DNA of 64,000 bases from the NCBI GenBank assembly GCA_966212235.1, contig CBIHPP010000001.1:682001-746000 (forward strand), written 5' to 3'. The stretch comes from Niastella sp966212235 (GTDB lineage Bacteria; Bacteroidota; Bacteroidia; Chitinophagales; Chitinophagaceae). A program made the translations under genes and the position numbers. Below the pieces are notes generated by a model, which was given only the letters and a program-made list of their open reading frames with translations, searched no databases and was not told the DNA's origin. How positions within the stretch are numbered: position 1 is the stretch's first letter; the number at the start of each line of letters is the position of its first letter. This document shows positions 34,676-43,952 of this stretch, in pieces.

Positions 34676-37600
34676 TTTGTGCTACTGCTTTTTGCAGATC
34701 CTCTGCGTTGATCACTTTTCCCCTGCTGGAGTTGAGTATGGACTGGTATACATTTTTATAAATGTCTTTCCGGCAAAAATGCGTGCTGTTACCAACTATG
34801 ATTAGCAACCGCCTGGCTCTCGACAGGGCCACATTTAACCGGTTGGGCGACTCAGCAAAGCCTAAGCTTTCCTGTAACGGATAGCCTGACCTGCCATACA
34901 GCTCATCGGGTTGCTGGTCGCGGAAGGAGGCGATCGTATTGCTTCTCACCATCGAGACAATGATGATGTTCCGTTCCATGCCCTGAAACCTGTCTACCGT
35001 GCTTAAACGGGGATGCAGGTTGGGGTGATGCTCTTTTAGCATCCGGTTGATGTATTGAATTTGTTTGCCGTAAAAGCTGATGATGCCTATTTGTTTTTCT
35101 TCCGGACTTTGGGTGGCAAGCCATTGGTCGAATTCCTTTTTCCCCTGGCAGTTATTGAGTACGGTGAGTATATTATGAATGGCGTCAATTTCTCCGAAAT
35201 TAACCCTGGAAGTAGCTTCCTGTATCTCAGGCGTATTTACATCTATCCAGATGGTATGGGTTTCGGGTGTGATGATATTTTTATAGTGCAAACCATGGTA
35301 CCTGGAGTTCCACTTATCAAAGGAGTTGTGTTCGGCTTCCTCCTGCGGCAAACCGCAAAACAAACCGCCATCCTTTTTATAAAACTGCGCTATCACATCA
35401 TTGATGGCAGGGTGCATCCGGTACTGGGTATTGAAAGTGCCTTTTATACTGTCGTCTATTTTTTCAAACAGGCGCTCAAACTGTGATACGGCAAATTCCT
35501 GTTGTGAAAGCCGGGCGGCCAGTTTCTTCTCTCCTATTGAATACAATACGTCTTTGATCTCTTCGCCGTCAATGATAGGCGGCAACTGTCTGTGATCTCC
35601 CACAATAATGGATTTTTTGGCATAGAGCACCGGCAATGCCAGTTCGGTAGGCGTTGCTTTACTGGCCTCATCCATGATCACCGTATCAAATTGAATTTCC
35701 ATTGCATTACAACGCCGTCTGTCTTTGTTTTCATAGGCTTTCCGGTTGAACACATTTAAATAAGAGCGAAAGAAGGAAGTCCATTTATTTTCGGAATTCA
35801 TTTTTCCGATAGAGCTTCCTGTGGCGCCGATAAGGTTGGCATATTCCAGATACCTGTCGGCAAACAATTGTCTGGTGGCCGGATTGGGTTGATCCAGCCA
35901 TTTTTTCCACTTATCCAAAGCGGTATCGATGACCTCTTCATTTTGCGGGACGATCCTGTTGGATATATTGGCGATCCAATGGGCAACGGTATTGTCTTGC
36001 GTGTCGTCACCCTCCTTCCAGTTTTTTATGGCAGACAGGGAATAGAAATAACCTTCGGATTCCAGCTTTTCGTCATTGCCAAACCGAACGGGTTTTACCA
36101 GGTTGTTCTGATTATTTTTGAGCCTGTCGATGGCATTGTCAACAGCCAGGTTGGTTTCGGATGTTAAAAGGATGCGTTGCTGTTGACGATACCTTATATG
36201 GTGCCATACTATTTCGGCTATGGCAGTTGATTTACCGGTGCCCGGCGGCCCTTGTATGAGCGCCAGCTCTTCGGCATACAAGGCTTTGTAAATGGCTTCT
36301 TTCTGCGATTCATTAAGCGAGCGTGAAAGCAGGTTTCTTTCAAAATCTTCCCATTCGGCCGTCATCCTGTTTAATAAATAGCCAATATCTTCGGTAGGTT
36401 TTGCTTTTGACGAATCGTATAAAAACTCCCTGGCATTATTATTAGGAATGTCGGAGGTTGAGTCCAGTTTACGAACGGTGTCTTCTAACCGTTTTATTTT
36501 GTCTTTTTCCCCTTTCAGATCCGGAAAAATAGCGAGTAACTGTTTGGAGGCCAGGTTGCGTTTTACTTCGTCCAGCTTCTCTTCGTCAATAATAAAATAG
36601 AGATCAGGGTAGTCAACCTTTTGTAATTTTCCCAGATAGAATTTATTCTCGCGATCGCCAAACAGAAAATCTTCTCGTAACAGCTTCGATAGCTTTTCTT
36701 CTTCCTGTTCCACTTTCAGTTCAAAGTTCTCTTCACAAAGGTATTTCTCCAGGAAGCTGTCTTTGGTATCATAGTGAAATTTTTGCGGATCAATACACTC
36801 ATCTAACTGGTTGCGTAACCTTGCCTGTATTTCGGTCTTATTCCCTGTTTTATAAAATTGCCGGAATACCAATTTTTCTCCATTGGCGATCAGTTTTGTA
36901 AACAGACCGCGACAGTTTTTTTTGAGGCTTGCCTGCAATTGGTGCAAACCCGTTTCAAACTTAATATTGAACTTGAATTTGTGTTTGTCTCCCCTGTTGT
37001 AAATGGTAAAGAAAGGATATGATTTAAGGTGATCGAGCTTTGACTGTAGTTCCTCTTCTGTTTCAAAATCGAAGGAGATAGTTCTGTGGGCGGAGCTTAT
37101 CTGGAACTCATTTCCGTGTACGGTTGAAAATAGTTGGTTCCAATAGGCTTCTTCACTTCTGCCGAGTTCATCCAGTCCGTCGTTTAATAGTTTGATATCG
37201 TATGAATAGTCGGTGGTATAGTAAAATGAAAAAAGATTATCGGGGAAGCTATCGGTTAATAAACGTTTTAACCGGAATACTTCAATAGCCAGATTGGAGT
37301 CGTAGGTTTTATAAAAGTCGGTCTTCAGGTGAAAATGAAGTTCATTGTGTATTGGCTGAGGAAACGAACGGCCGTTTTGTTCAAAGTCCTTCACTTTACG
37401 TTGCAGCGCTTCAGCGTTTTGAAAGGTAAAGATCAAACAGTTTTCATTAGCAGTTAATCCTATATGTTTTTGAAACAGGTCGAACACGTCCTGGTGTAGT
37501 TCGCCTGTTACTCTTACCCGGGGACCTTTTTGTGAAATATCAATGTGCTTGTAAAAGGTAGAGATGAGATATGAAACAGATGGATTGATAGGGAATATGG

Positions 37601-38102
37601 CGCCTGCTTTTTTGTTAAATTGAAGCTGTTTTATTTTAAGGGCTTCTTTCCATTCATTGATAGTTAAATAAATAAGGCCATCATTTTTAAACTGGTAGCT
37701 CGTAGGCAGTTCGCTGATTACATTTTTTAAATGCTCCAGGCTCCTGGTATGTCTGGCCGTAATTTCTCCCTCAATAATGGGGTTTTCATTGAAGTTGATG
37801 TAATAGTTTTCTGCTGTTTCTTTTAGCTGAAGGAGGGCTTCGGGTGTTATGTTGGCGGTATTTTCAATTTTTGCCAGGATGTGCCCGTCGCTGAAATTAA
37901 AGTCACTTATCTTGAAAAGCTGTTCGACATCCTGCCTGAATGCTCTTTTAAACAGATCCTGATCAACCGCTACTTTTAGCTTTACCCCATCCAGCCGGAC
38001 TTCTTTTGACGTATCGATACCAATGGGGCGTGACCGGTATTCGAGGATTTTTGATTGGGCAGTAATGTATAGTTTCCAAATATCTTTTTGGCTCATACGC
38101 AA
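34668..38102 (-). CDS. SF1 helicase, Upf1/Dna2-like, with large unique N-terminal region
   Basis: The protein has 1144 residues. The C-terminal half is an AAA_11/AAA_12 SF1B helicase: Walker A IQGPPGTGKST (~617), Walker B VIMDEASKATPTE (~812), motif III VGDHRQLPP (~834), motif IV TQYRMHPAI, and motifs V and VI with VDRFQGMERNIIIVSMVRS and LNVALSRARR (~1090). The N-terminal ~560 residues have no domain I recognise and may bind a partner or nucleic acid. It is the first gene of a three-gene operon with the WxW-DarT and macro proteins and probably acts on the DNA or RNA that triggers or receives ADP-ribosylation (inference). Confidence 0.92.
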   Translation of the reverse strand: MRMSQKDIWKLYITAQSKILEYRSRPIGIDTSKEVRLDGVKLKVAVDQDLFKRAFRQDVEQLFKISDFNFSDGHILAKIENTANITPEALLQLKETAENYYINFNENPIIEGEITARHTRSLEHLKNVISELPTSYQFKNDGLIYLTINEWKEALKIKQLQFNKKAGAIFPINPSVSYLISTFYKHIDISQKGPRVRVTGELHQDVFDLFQKHIGLTANENCLIFTFQNAEALQRKVKDFEQNGRSFPQPIHNELHFHLKTDFYKTYDSNLAIEVFRLKRLLTDSFPDNLFSFYYTTDYSYDIKLLNDGLDELGRSEEAYWNQLFSTVHGNEFQISSAHRTISFDFETEEELQSKLDHLKSYPFFTIYNRGDKHKFKFNIKFETGLHQLQASLKKNCRGLFTKLIANGEKLVFRQFYKTGNKTEIQARLRNQLDECIDPQKFHYDTKDSFLEKYLCEENFELKVEQEEEKLSKLLREDFLFGDRENKFYLGKLQKVDYPDLYFIIDEEKLDEVKRNLASKQLLAIFPDLKGEKDKIKRLEDTVRKLDSTSDIPNNNAREFLYDSSKAKPTEDIGYLLNRMTAEWEDFERNLLSRSLNESQKEAIYKALYAEELALIQGPPGTGKSTAIAEIVWHHIRYRQQQRILLTSETNLAVDNAIDRLKNNQNNLVKPVRFGNDEKLESEGYFYSLSAIKNWKEGDDTQDNTVAHWIANISNRIVPQNEEVIDTALDKWKKWLDQPNPATRQLFADRYLEYANLIGATGSSIGKMNSENKWTSFFRSYLNVFNRKAYENKDRRRCNAMEIQFDTVIMDEASKATPTELALPVLYAKKSIIVGDHRQLPPIIDGEEIKDVLYSIGEKKLAARLSQQEFAVSQFERLFEKIDDSIKGTFNTQYRMHPAINDVIAQFYKKDGGLFCGLPQEEAEHNSFDKWNSRYHGLHYKNIITPETHTIWIDVNTPEIQEATSRVNFGEIDAIHNILTVLNNCQGKKEFDQWLATQSPEEKQIGIISFYGKQIQYINRMLKEHHPNLHPRLSTVDRFQGMERNIIIVSMVRSNTIASFRDQQPDELYGRSGYPLQESLGFAESPNRLNVALSRARRLLIIVGNSTHFCRKDIYKNVYQSILNSSRGKVINAEDLQKAVAQNG

Positions 38103-38254
38103 ACTCCGGGATGGTTAAAATAGGGTTTTATTATTGCGTAACCTTGACATGATTCAGATTTCAATCGTTTCGTAAATGGTAAATGCCAGATAACAGTGCC
38201 CTTTTGCCGGTTATACCCGTATGATCATGCCTAGCATTATCCCTAACGGTTATA

Positions 38255-38356
38255 TCACTGCAATATACGAATCATTTTCATAAATTTTATATTATTGAAT
38301 TCCAATAACTTACCTATGAAGCAGTTAGGCAATTGACCACTCCACCCGACTAAAAT
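38255..38356 (-). pseudogene. Relic of a serine-recombinase gene 3' tail; candidate right edge of the defence island
   Basis: The frame reads LVGWSGQLPNCFIGKLLEF, then NNIKFMKMIRILQ and stop. LVG-x-x-G parallels the LVGQTG junction of the intact recombinase, and GQLPNCFIGKLLEF parallels the other tails. On the plus strand CCCGACTAAA here is identical to the tRNA-Pro 3' end plus flank. The rest of the 790-base gap holds a terminator, a broken small gene and the leader of the next lipoprotein. Confidence 0.55.
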
Positions 38357-38361
38357 TTACG

Positions 38362-38398
38362 AGGCCCTTCAAGTCATTGGATTTGAAGGGCCTTTTTA
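38362..38398 (+). terminator. Intrinsic terminator beside the relic att site
   Basis: AGGCCCTTCAA / TTGAAGGGCCT with a short loop and a T-run. The hairpin core is shared with the one at 41012-41041 (CCCTTCA..TCATT.GATTTGAAGGG). Confidence 0.8.
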
Positions 38399-38555
38399 GT
38401 TCGAAGTATTCTTGATAAAGGTTGGTGTATTTGAGAAACCTAAAAATTCTCTTCAACCGGGAAATGTCTGATAATTTAGCTATTTCTTGCTCTTATTTTA
38501 ATTTATCTCTATTTTAAAGGTTGTCTTTATCTAAACAACAAAAAAGCCAACCCAA

Positions 38556-38755
38556 ATGAAGTATCAAAAAATACTTGCTGTTTTATTCTCAATCTTAAGC
38601 TTTGAGCAATAAAAGAAGCGTCGAGAGTCTTTACATCTTCAGACTCGGATATCATAGAGAACAAGAGTTGGCTATTCCCTTTTAGTATTTTTGTACCTAT
38701 ACTTTTTATTTTTTTGGCTATTTTGTTTTGGAGAAAGGCGTCAAAGCAAAAATGA
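38556..38755 (+). pseudogene. Broken gene for a small membrane protein
   Basis: An ATG starts a signal-peptide-like stretch (MKYQKILAVLFSILSFEQ) that ends at a TAA. One frame over, the sequence continues as SDSDIIENKSWLFPFSIFVP, then ILFIFLAILFWRKASKQK and stop: a transmembrane helix with a basic tail. A single indel near 38600 would join them. It is inferred to be a frameshifted ~65-residue membrane protein. Confidence 0.4.
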
Positions 38756-38891
38756 TTATACAGGCTGACGAATAATCATTCAGCTTTTGCTATTTCGTCA
38801 ACATTTTAATAACTTACCCCCAGACGGAGCTGGCTTGCTAATACAACCTGAAAGCTCTGTCCGTTGCCTGTAATTAATCTAACCTTTATAA

Positions 38892-39530
38892 GTGAAACAG
38901 ATTTTCTTATTATTTACAACCGTAAGTCTGATAAGTTGCTTCGATCAAGTCGACAAGCAACATTCCTCTAAAACCGATAATTCAAATTCGGGTAGCATTC
39001 CAAAAAACTATGTTGATACGATAAGTGAATTGGAGCAACAATCAACGATTCTCAATTACGATTCTTTAGGGGTATTGATTTCTAAAATTCGATTTGATGT
39101 GAAAACTGATAATTTAGAAGACTATAAGGACGGAATAATACCGTCGATAAGAATTGATAGTCCTCAATTTGAAATAAAAAACCTTATTGGAAGAGATGAA
39201 GTTGTAATACAGGAAAAGGAAATTACCGTTATTGTTGACTATCCTTTGTCATCGAACTACAAGTTTGAGTTGATTTCTAAAAAAGGGTTCACCAGAGCAC
39301 AATTGATCAAGGAGATTAGTAAGTGCTATTATCAACTATATGATGAGGAGGAAAAGACTGCAACAATAAAAACAGTCCCTATGCAGCAAAGAAAAATCTT
39401 TAACAGAAATCAAACTAACGGTAAGTATGGTATCTGGGGGCATGACATTGGTGATTTAGTTCTTGACGAAATACACGTATTTAAAAATGCAATTGGCAAA
39501 GTCACTTTGACTTTGCAACTGGAGTCCTGA
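38892..39530 (+). CDS. Lipoprotein of unknown function
   Basis: The gene starts at GTG. The signal peptide KQIFLLFTTVSLISC has a lipobox ending in Cys17. The remaining ~195 residues are polar, with beta segments (LIGRDEVVIQEKEITVIVDY) and AQLIKEISKCYYQLYDEEEK. The end (GIWGHDIGDLVLDEIHVF) has the style of small secreted Bacteroidota proteins of the bacteriocin-defence or phage-accessory kind, but there is no recognised family. It is monocistronic. Confidence 0.65.
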   Translation: MKQIFLLFTTVSLISCFDQVDKQHSSKTDNSNSGSIPKNYVDTISELEQQSTILNYDSLGVLISKIRFDVKTDNLEDYKDGIIPSIRIDSPQFEIKNLIGRDEVVIQEKEITVIVDYPLSSNYKFELISKKGFTRAQLIKEISKCYYQLYDEEEKTATIKTVPMQQRKIFNRNQTNGKYGIWGHDIGDLVLDEIHVFKNAIGKVTLTLQLES

Positions 39531-39646
39531 AAAATTTAACTGTAAAATTTGCGTTTTGTAAAGACGGCGGTATTTCAAAAACTGCTTGTTTTTATGGCTA
39601 AATCTCAAGCTTAGGCGCAATGGCTTACATCCTAAACCTTATGAAT

Positions 39647-40762
39647 CTACAACAGCTTCCTGGTTACATCCGTAGTCTGTACAATTTCTCCTTCTATTGT
39701 CAAACAACCAGCCTTCTCCATCTTTGTAACCGTATCCTGCACCTCAGTCGCCGTTAATATACCGCTGTACTGCTGCACAATCGCTGCCAGGGAGGTTGAG
39801 CCATTACTAACAAAGTTCACAAACCGTAATACAGTATCATCCCGGTAAGTAAACCCATTCTTGAAATAAATCTTGAAACAATAATCCCCGGAAATGGCTT
39901 TATCAACCATTTCAAGCGCCCACATTAACCTGCCGATTTCCGAATGCTCTTTGTTAAATCGCTCTATCAATTCATATTTATTTCCCTTGTATTCGACCGT
40001 ATATCGTTTTATATTACTTTTAAATTTTTCAGGAAAATCTGGAGGAAATTCAGCTGATTTATAAAATGACACTTTTTCATCCAGCGCCTGTTCGATTTTT
40101 TCTTTTATTATCGAAATATCCAGCTCATCAAGAATGACGATATCTACTGATTTTTTCTCGCGGCGGGCTTGCACAGTGTCGTCAATGAACGGGGCTATAG
40201 GAAATCCATCGAAAAAACTACTATAACCTAAGTGGTTATACTCTTCATCTTTTACCATGTACATATTAACGCCATCATCGTAGGGTTCGGCATTTTTTAT
40301 TTTATTGTCGAATTCATGCTTTAGATGACAGCTATAACAAATGTCCTTTGGCAAGTAAGGGCTATCGGTAGGGATGATCATCTTAGCACAATCAGCACAT
40401 TGAATGGCCAAATGCCGTTGCTCCCAACCTGGGCAATCACTATCCGGTTCTTTATCAGATGGGAAATAAAAGATCAATCCATATTTTTCATTGGCCATCT
40501 TGCCCCATTCTTTTGCCAGCTCCGCCTCAGGCCAGGGTGGTACAGTCCCATTGAACAACCTGATATCTTCGCCCAGGTTAATTGTACCTATATACTTCAC
40601 TTCTTTTTTAACAGAAAAGAGTTTTTTTATTATTACATGTAAGTTCAAATACAAATACCATCCAGAGGTATCGCCATCCCACAATGCTTCCAGTATAGTT
40701 GGTTCTCCACCAGCCAGCCTGATAGCCTTATCAAGCGTTTCGAATGAGGTAATGTTGATCAT
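39647..40762 (-). CDS. Hypothetical cytosolic protein with a CxxC...CxxC zinc-ribbon-like site
   Basis: The product has 371 residues from the chosen ATG (MINITSFETLDKAIRLAGGE). The frame upstream looks non-coding. A four-cysteine site (QCADCAKM, then ICYSCHLK) at ~120-150 could bind zinc. The N-terminal part mentions a DxSGWYLYL strand and the C-terminus has helices ending EKAGCLTIEGEIVQ. There is no signal peptide. I know no family with this combination. Its neighbours are a lipoprotein and a recombinase relic, so it is probably accessory. Confidence 0.65.
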   Translation of the reverse strand: MINITSFETLDKAIRLAGGEPTILEALWDGDTSGWYLYLNLHVIIKKLFSVKKEVKYIGTINLGEDIRLFNGTVPPWPEAELAKEWGKMANEKYGLIFYFPSDKEPDSDCPGWEQRHLAIQCADCAKMIIPTDSPYLPKDICYSCHLKHEFDNKIKNAEPYDDGVNMYMVKDEEYNHLGYSSFFDGFPIAPFIDDTVQARREKKSVDIVILDELDISIIKEKIEQALDEKVSFYKSAEFPPDFPEKFKSNIKRYTVEYKGNKYELIERFNKEHSEIGRLMWALEMVDKAISGDYCFKIYFKNGFTYRDDTVLRFVNFVSNGSTSLAAIVQQYSGILTATEVQDTVTKMEKAGCLTIEGEIVQTTDVTRKLL

Positions 40763-40902
40763 TGGAAAGAAATTGCTGTAAAATAAACATTTTACTAATA
40801 GCAATAAACGTAGGAATGAGCGGTATGCAGTATGGGGCGAACTTGCGCCTGACAATCTCAGCGAGTAGGATGTCTTGTAAATCGCGCAGTAATTCTTAAA
40901 AA

Positions 40903-41003
40903 CAGTAGAGCAAATTATTTCATAAGAATTATATGCTTAATTCTCTGAAATTCAACAAGACTTCTAAGGAGGTAGTTCGACAATTGTCCAGCCGGCCCGA
41001 CTT
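40903..41003. repeat. Direct repeat, left copy, containing a recombinase 3' tail
   Basis: About 100 bp recur at 43819-43922 with ~90% identity over the first 79 bases. On the minus strand this copy encodes AGQLSNYLLRSLVEFQRIKH and stops at 40915, the same tail family as at 23.6, 38.3 and 57.6 kb. Farther right (41.05-41.15 kb) the minus strand has DSNFSNVFKFRAMALLP, like the N.VF..I..L segment near the end of serine recombinases. A decayed recombinase C-terminus is therefore likely in this ~340-base gap. Confidence 0.7.
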
Positions 41004-41011
41004 GAAAACAG

Positions 41012-41046
41012 AACCCTTCAGATCATTAGATTTGAAGGGTTTTTAA
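41012..41046 (+). terminator. Intrinsic terminator after the left direct repeat
   Basis: AACCCTTCA / TGAAGGGTT followed by TTTT; homologous to the terminator at 38.36 kb. Confidence 0.7.
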
Positions 41047-41198
41047 TTTGAATTATTTTGAATCCATTCAAGGTAAAAGCGCCATTGCTCTAAATTTGAA
41101 TACGTTAGAGAAGTTCGAATCCATCTTAATTCTTAATGGCAAAACCTTCACATTTTCACTATTTTTTTATAATCCCGAATGCACTTTAGTTAGATATT

Positions 41199-43643
41199 TT
41201 ATTCGCTTCGTAGGCTTTTCACAGGATTAGCCAGTGCTGCTTTAATAGATTGAAAACTGATAGTTACAAACGCTATTACCAGCGCTATAATGCCGGCTGC
41301 TGCAAATATCCACCAGCTCATATCAGTATGGAAAGCAAAATCAGCCAACCATTCATGCATCGACCATTCAGCTACCGGGATGGCTATTACAGCTGATATC
41401 AAAATTAATCGCAGGAAATCCTTTGATAACTCAAATACAATTTGCTGCACATTTGCTCCCAGTACCTTTCGTACGCCAATTTCCTTAACCCGCTGGGTAA
41501 TGGTAAATGCCGATAAGCCGAACAGCCCCAAACAAGCGATAAATATAGCGACGCACGAGAATATGGTAAACAAGCTGCCCTGTTGTTGTTCGCTCCTGTA
41601 TAGTTGCCCGAATTTATCATCCAGAAAGCTAAAATCAAAAGGAGTTTCGGGTAGATATTTATGCCACGTGGCTTGCAGCAAACTCACTGCGGTTTGAACA
41701 TCGCGACTATTTACCTTTACCGACATTACATGATAACCTTTGTCCGATGGCAATTGAAATAACAGCGGAGTAATTGTCTGGTGAAATGACTCGAAGTGAA
41801 AATCCTTAACGATGCCGATAACTTTGCCGCTGACATCTCCATATGTAATATCCTTACCGATGGCATTTTGCGGGGTTTTCCAGCCCAGTGACCGTACCGC
41901 TGCCTCGTTTATAATAAAGTTATTGTTATCGGTTGAAAACGCTGCCGAGAAATTGCGTCCTGCGGCCATTTTCATGCCATAAGTCGGTATAAAGTCGTAA
42001 TCGGTGCTGATGTATTTCAGGTCGCTTTTAATGGGTTTCATTACACCATCTACCAAAACCGACCCGCCTGCATAGTCGAGCAAGCGGCCCGATGGAATGC
42101 GCGATGAACGGCCAATTTCTTTTATCGCTGTATTTTTCAGTAAATCTGCTTTAAATGCATCATATTGAGAATGTAGCTCTCCAACATACTCCATTGTTAA
42201 AACGGCGTCCTTACTGAAACCTAAATCGGCTTTTTGAATATATTGCAGTTGGCGGTACACCACGGTAGTAGCTACTATCAGGATAATTGAAATAGAAAAC
42301 TGCAAAACAACCAGCACCTTGCGGAATGACACTCCACCTGAGCCGGTTTTTATAATACCTTTCAAAACCTTCACTGGTAAAAACGACGACATAAAAATGG
42401 CTGGGTAAATACCACTGATGAGACCTATTATAAACGGCAGCAACAAAATTGGCACTAAAATTTGCCATTGCTGCAGGCTGTTAAACGCGAGATTGGTGTT
42501 TGCCAAATGGTTTATCATTGGCAGCAGTAATGCTGTTGCCGCCATGGCCAGTGCAAGCGCCAACCAGGTAATCATTACAGATTCGCTTAAAAATTGCCTG
42601 ATGATCTCCTTTCGCTGTGCCCCGATAACCTTGCGGATACCAATTTCCTTTGCCCTCAATACTGAACGCGCGGTGGATAGGTTCATGTAATTGATGCAGG
42701 CTATCAGCAAAATAAACAACGCTATAGCCGAAAATATGTATACATTTTTGACATCGCCGTTTTCTTCAAACTCATCATCCATATGTGAGTGCAGGTGTAT
42801 GTCGGCGAGCTTTTCAAACGTAAGTTTTGTTTCCTCGTGTGTTTTAGCGTTTCCGGCCGTACTGCCAAGATGTACGTATTTATCCAGGAAATCAGGCAAT
42901 TGGCTTTCAATCCTGTCGGTGTTATAGTCCTTGGGAAAAAGCAGGTAGGTGAAAAAGGCATTACCACCAAAATCGTTCTCTAAGCTGTTCGCGCCATAAA
43001 TTGCCGGATCTCTCAAGGTACTGAACGACATCAATATGTTAGGGTGCATATGCGAGTTGGCAGGAAAATCTTTAAATACACCGGTAACTTTAAAGTCGTG
43101 TTTAATCTTACCCAGGAAAATGTTATCCAGAAATATGCCTTTGTTAATCGGGTCGGAATCACCGAAATATTTTTTGGCCATGGCCTCGCTCAGCATTATG
43201 CTGTAAGGCTCTTTCAGCGCAATATCATGGTTGCCTTTAACCACAGGTACAGTGAAAAAGTCGAAGAAATTTTCCTCGGCAAAGACGCTATTCTGTTCGT
43301 TAAACAGCTTGTCATTAAACCGAAAGGCTGTAGTGCGGATAGGCAAAACCCGTGTCATTTTTTTTATATCAGGAAATGCATGTTGCAGCAAAGGCCCAAA
43401 CGGCGCCGCAATCGCGCTTAAATGCAGGCTCTCCGCATTCTTACTGGCATAAAAAATGCGCGTCACCCTGCGGATATCCTTCGCATTGGCATTAAATTTA
43501 TCATAGCTGCGCTCGTAAATAATATAGCTTAAAATAAGCAGGCAGCAGGTTAAGCCAACGGTTAAACCAAATATGTTGATGAATGAAATAAACGGGTGCC
43601 TTTTGATATTCCGAAATGCACTCATCAAATAGCTTTTTATCAT
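41199..43643 (-). CDS. MacB/FtsX-type ABC transporter permease
   Basis: The 814-residue protein has two FtsX modules typical of Bacteroidota. There is an N-terminal helix (FINIFGLTVGLTCCLLILSY) and a MacB periplasmic core (~55-250). Three helices follow at ~290-410 with the signature STARSVLRAKEIGIRKVIGA. After a short stretch come a second helix (VLVVLQFSISIILIVATTVV), a second periplasmic core, and a final three-helix set with TITQRVKEIGVRKVLGANVQ. The end NPVKSLRSE is standard. Such proteins export peptides or lipids or sense cell-wall stress with a separate ATPase, which is not adjacent. The gene lies between ~100-bp direct repeats. Confidence 0.92.
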   Translation of the reverse strand: MIKSYLMSAFRNIKRHPFISFINIFGLTVGLTCCLLILSYIIYERSYDKFNANAKDIRRVTRIFYASKNAESLHLSAIAAPFGPLLQHAFPDIKKMTRVLPIRTTAFRFNDKLFNEQNSVFAEENFFDFFTVPVVKGNHDIALKEPYSIMLSEAMAKKYFGDSDPINKGIFLDNIFLGKIKHDFKVTGVFKDFPANSHMHPNILMSFSTLRDPAIYGANSLENDFGGNAFFTYLLFPKDYNTDRIESQLPDFLDKYVHLGSTAGNAKTHEETKLTFEKLADIHLHSHMDDEFEENGDVKNVYIFSAIALFILLIACINYMNLSTARSVLRAKEIGIRKVIGAQRKEIIRQFLSESVMITWLALALAMAATALLLPMINHLANTNLAFNSLQQWQILVPILLLPFIIGLISGIYPAIFMSSFLPVKVLKGIIKTGSGGVSFRKVLVVLQFSISIILIVATTVVYRQLQYIQKADLGFSKDAVLTMEYVGELHSQYDAFKADLLKNTAIKEIGRSSRIPSGRLLDYAGGSVLVDGVMKPIKSDLKYISTDYDFIPTYGMKMAAGRNFSAAFSTDNNNFIINEAAVRSLGWKTPQNAIGKDITYGDVSGKVIGIVKDFHFESFHQTITPLLFQLPSDKGYHVMSVKVNSRDVQTAVSLLQATWHKYLPETPFDFSFLDDKFGQLYRSEQQQGSLFTIFSCVAIFIACLGLFGLSAFTITQRVKEIGVRKVLGANVQQIVFELSKDFLRLILISAVIAIPVAEWSMHEWLADFAFHTDMSWWIFAAAGIIALVIAFVTISFQSIKAALANPVKSLRSE

Positions 43644-43818
43644 GATTGGTACTGCATTAATTATAAACTATATTTATCACGAAACAGGTTTAAATATTAT
43701 GCCTAATTAATAAGATGCTGATTAATAATATATTAATAAGAATATGTTACTTCACACCGTACCAAAAATGAACAATTGGCGTCCGCTTTTGACACGATGC
43801 AAGCAAAATGATTATTTT

Positions 43819-43922
43819 CAGTAGAGCAAATTAGTCCATAAGAATATTCTGCTTAATTCTCTGAAATTCAACAAGACTTTTAAGGAGGCAGTTCGACTTG
43901 TCCAGTCTGTCCGCCCAACTTT
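43819..43922. repeat. Direct repeat, right copy
   Basis: This is the partner of 40903-41003. The minus strand reads SNCLLKSLVEFQRIKQNILM, stopping at 43831, with a small insertion near the CCGCCC end. Together the two copies bracket the permease gene and its leader. The ~175 bases between the permease start and this repeat are AT-rich, with no gene. Confidence 0.7.
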
Positions 43923-43952
43923 TGCAAAACACCGTGTTGTATTCTGTGCTTC

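Noticed and set aside
38330..38356. Complete second tRNA gene at 38.3 kb suggested by the CCCGACT end and terminator
   Set aside because: No acceptor 5' strand, D-arm or anticodon arm can be drawn upstream; the sequence instead reads as a recombinase tail.
41048..41230. 60-codon plus-strand frame after the terminator at 41.0 kb
   Set aside because: It has a weak start, lies inside a probable decayed recombinase end and overlaps the permease stop.
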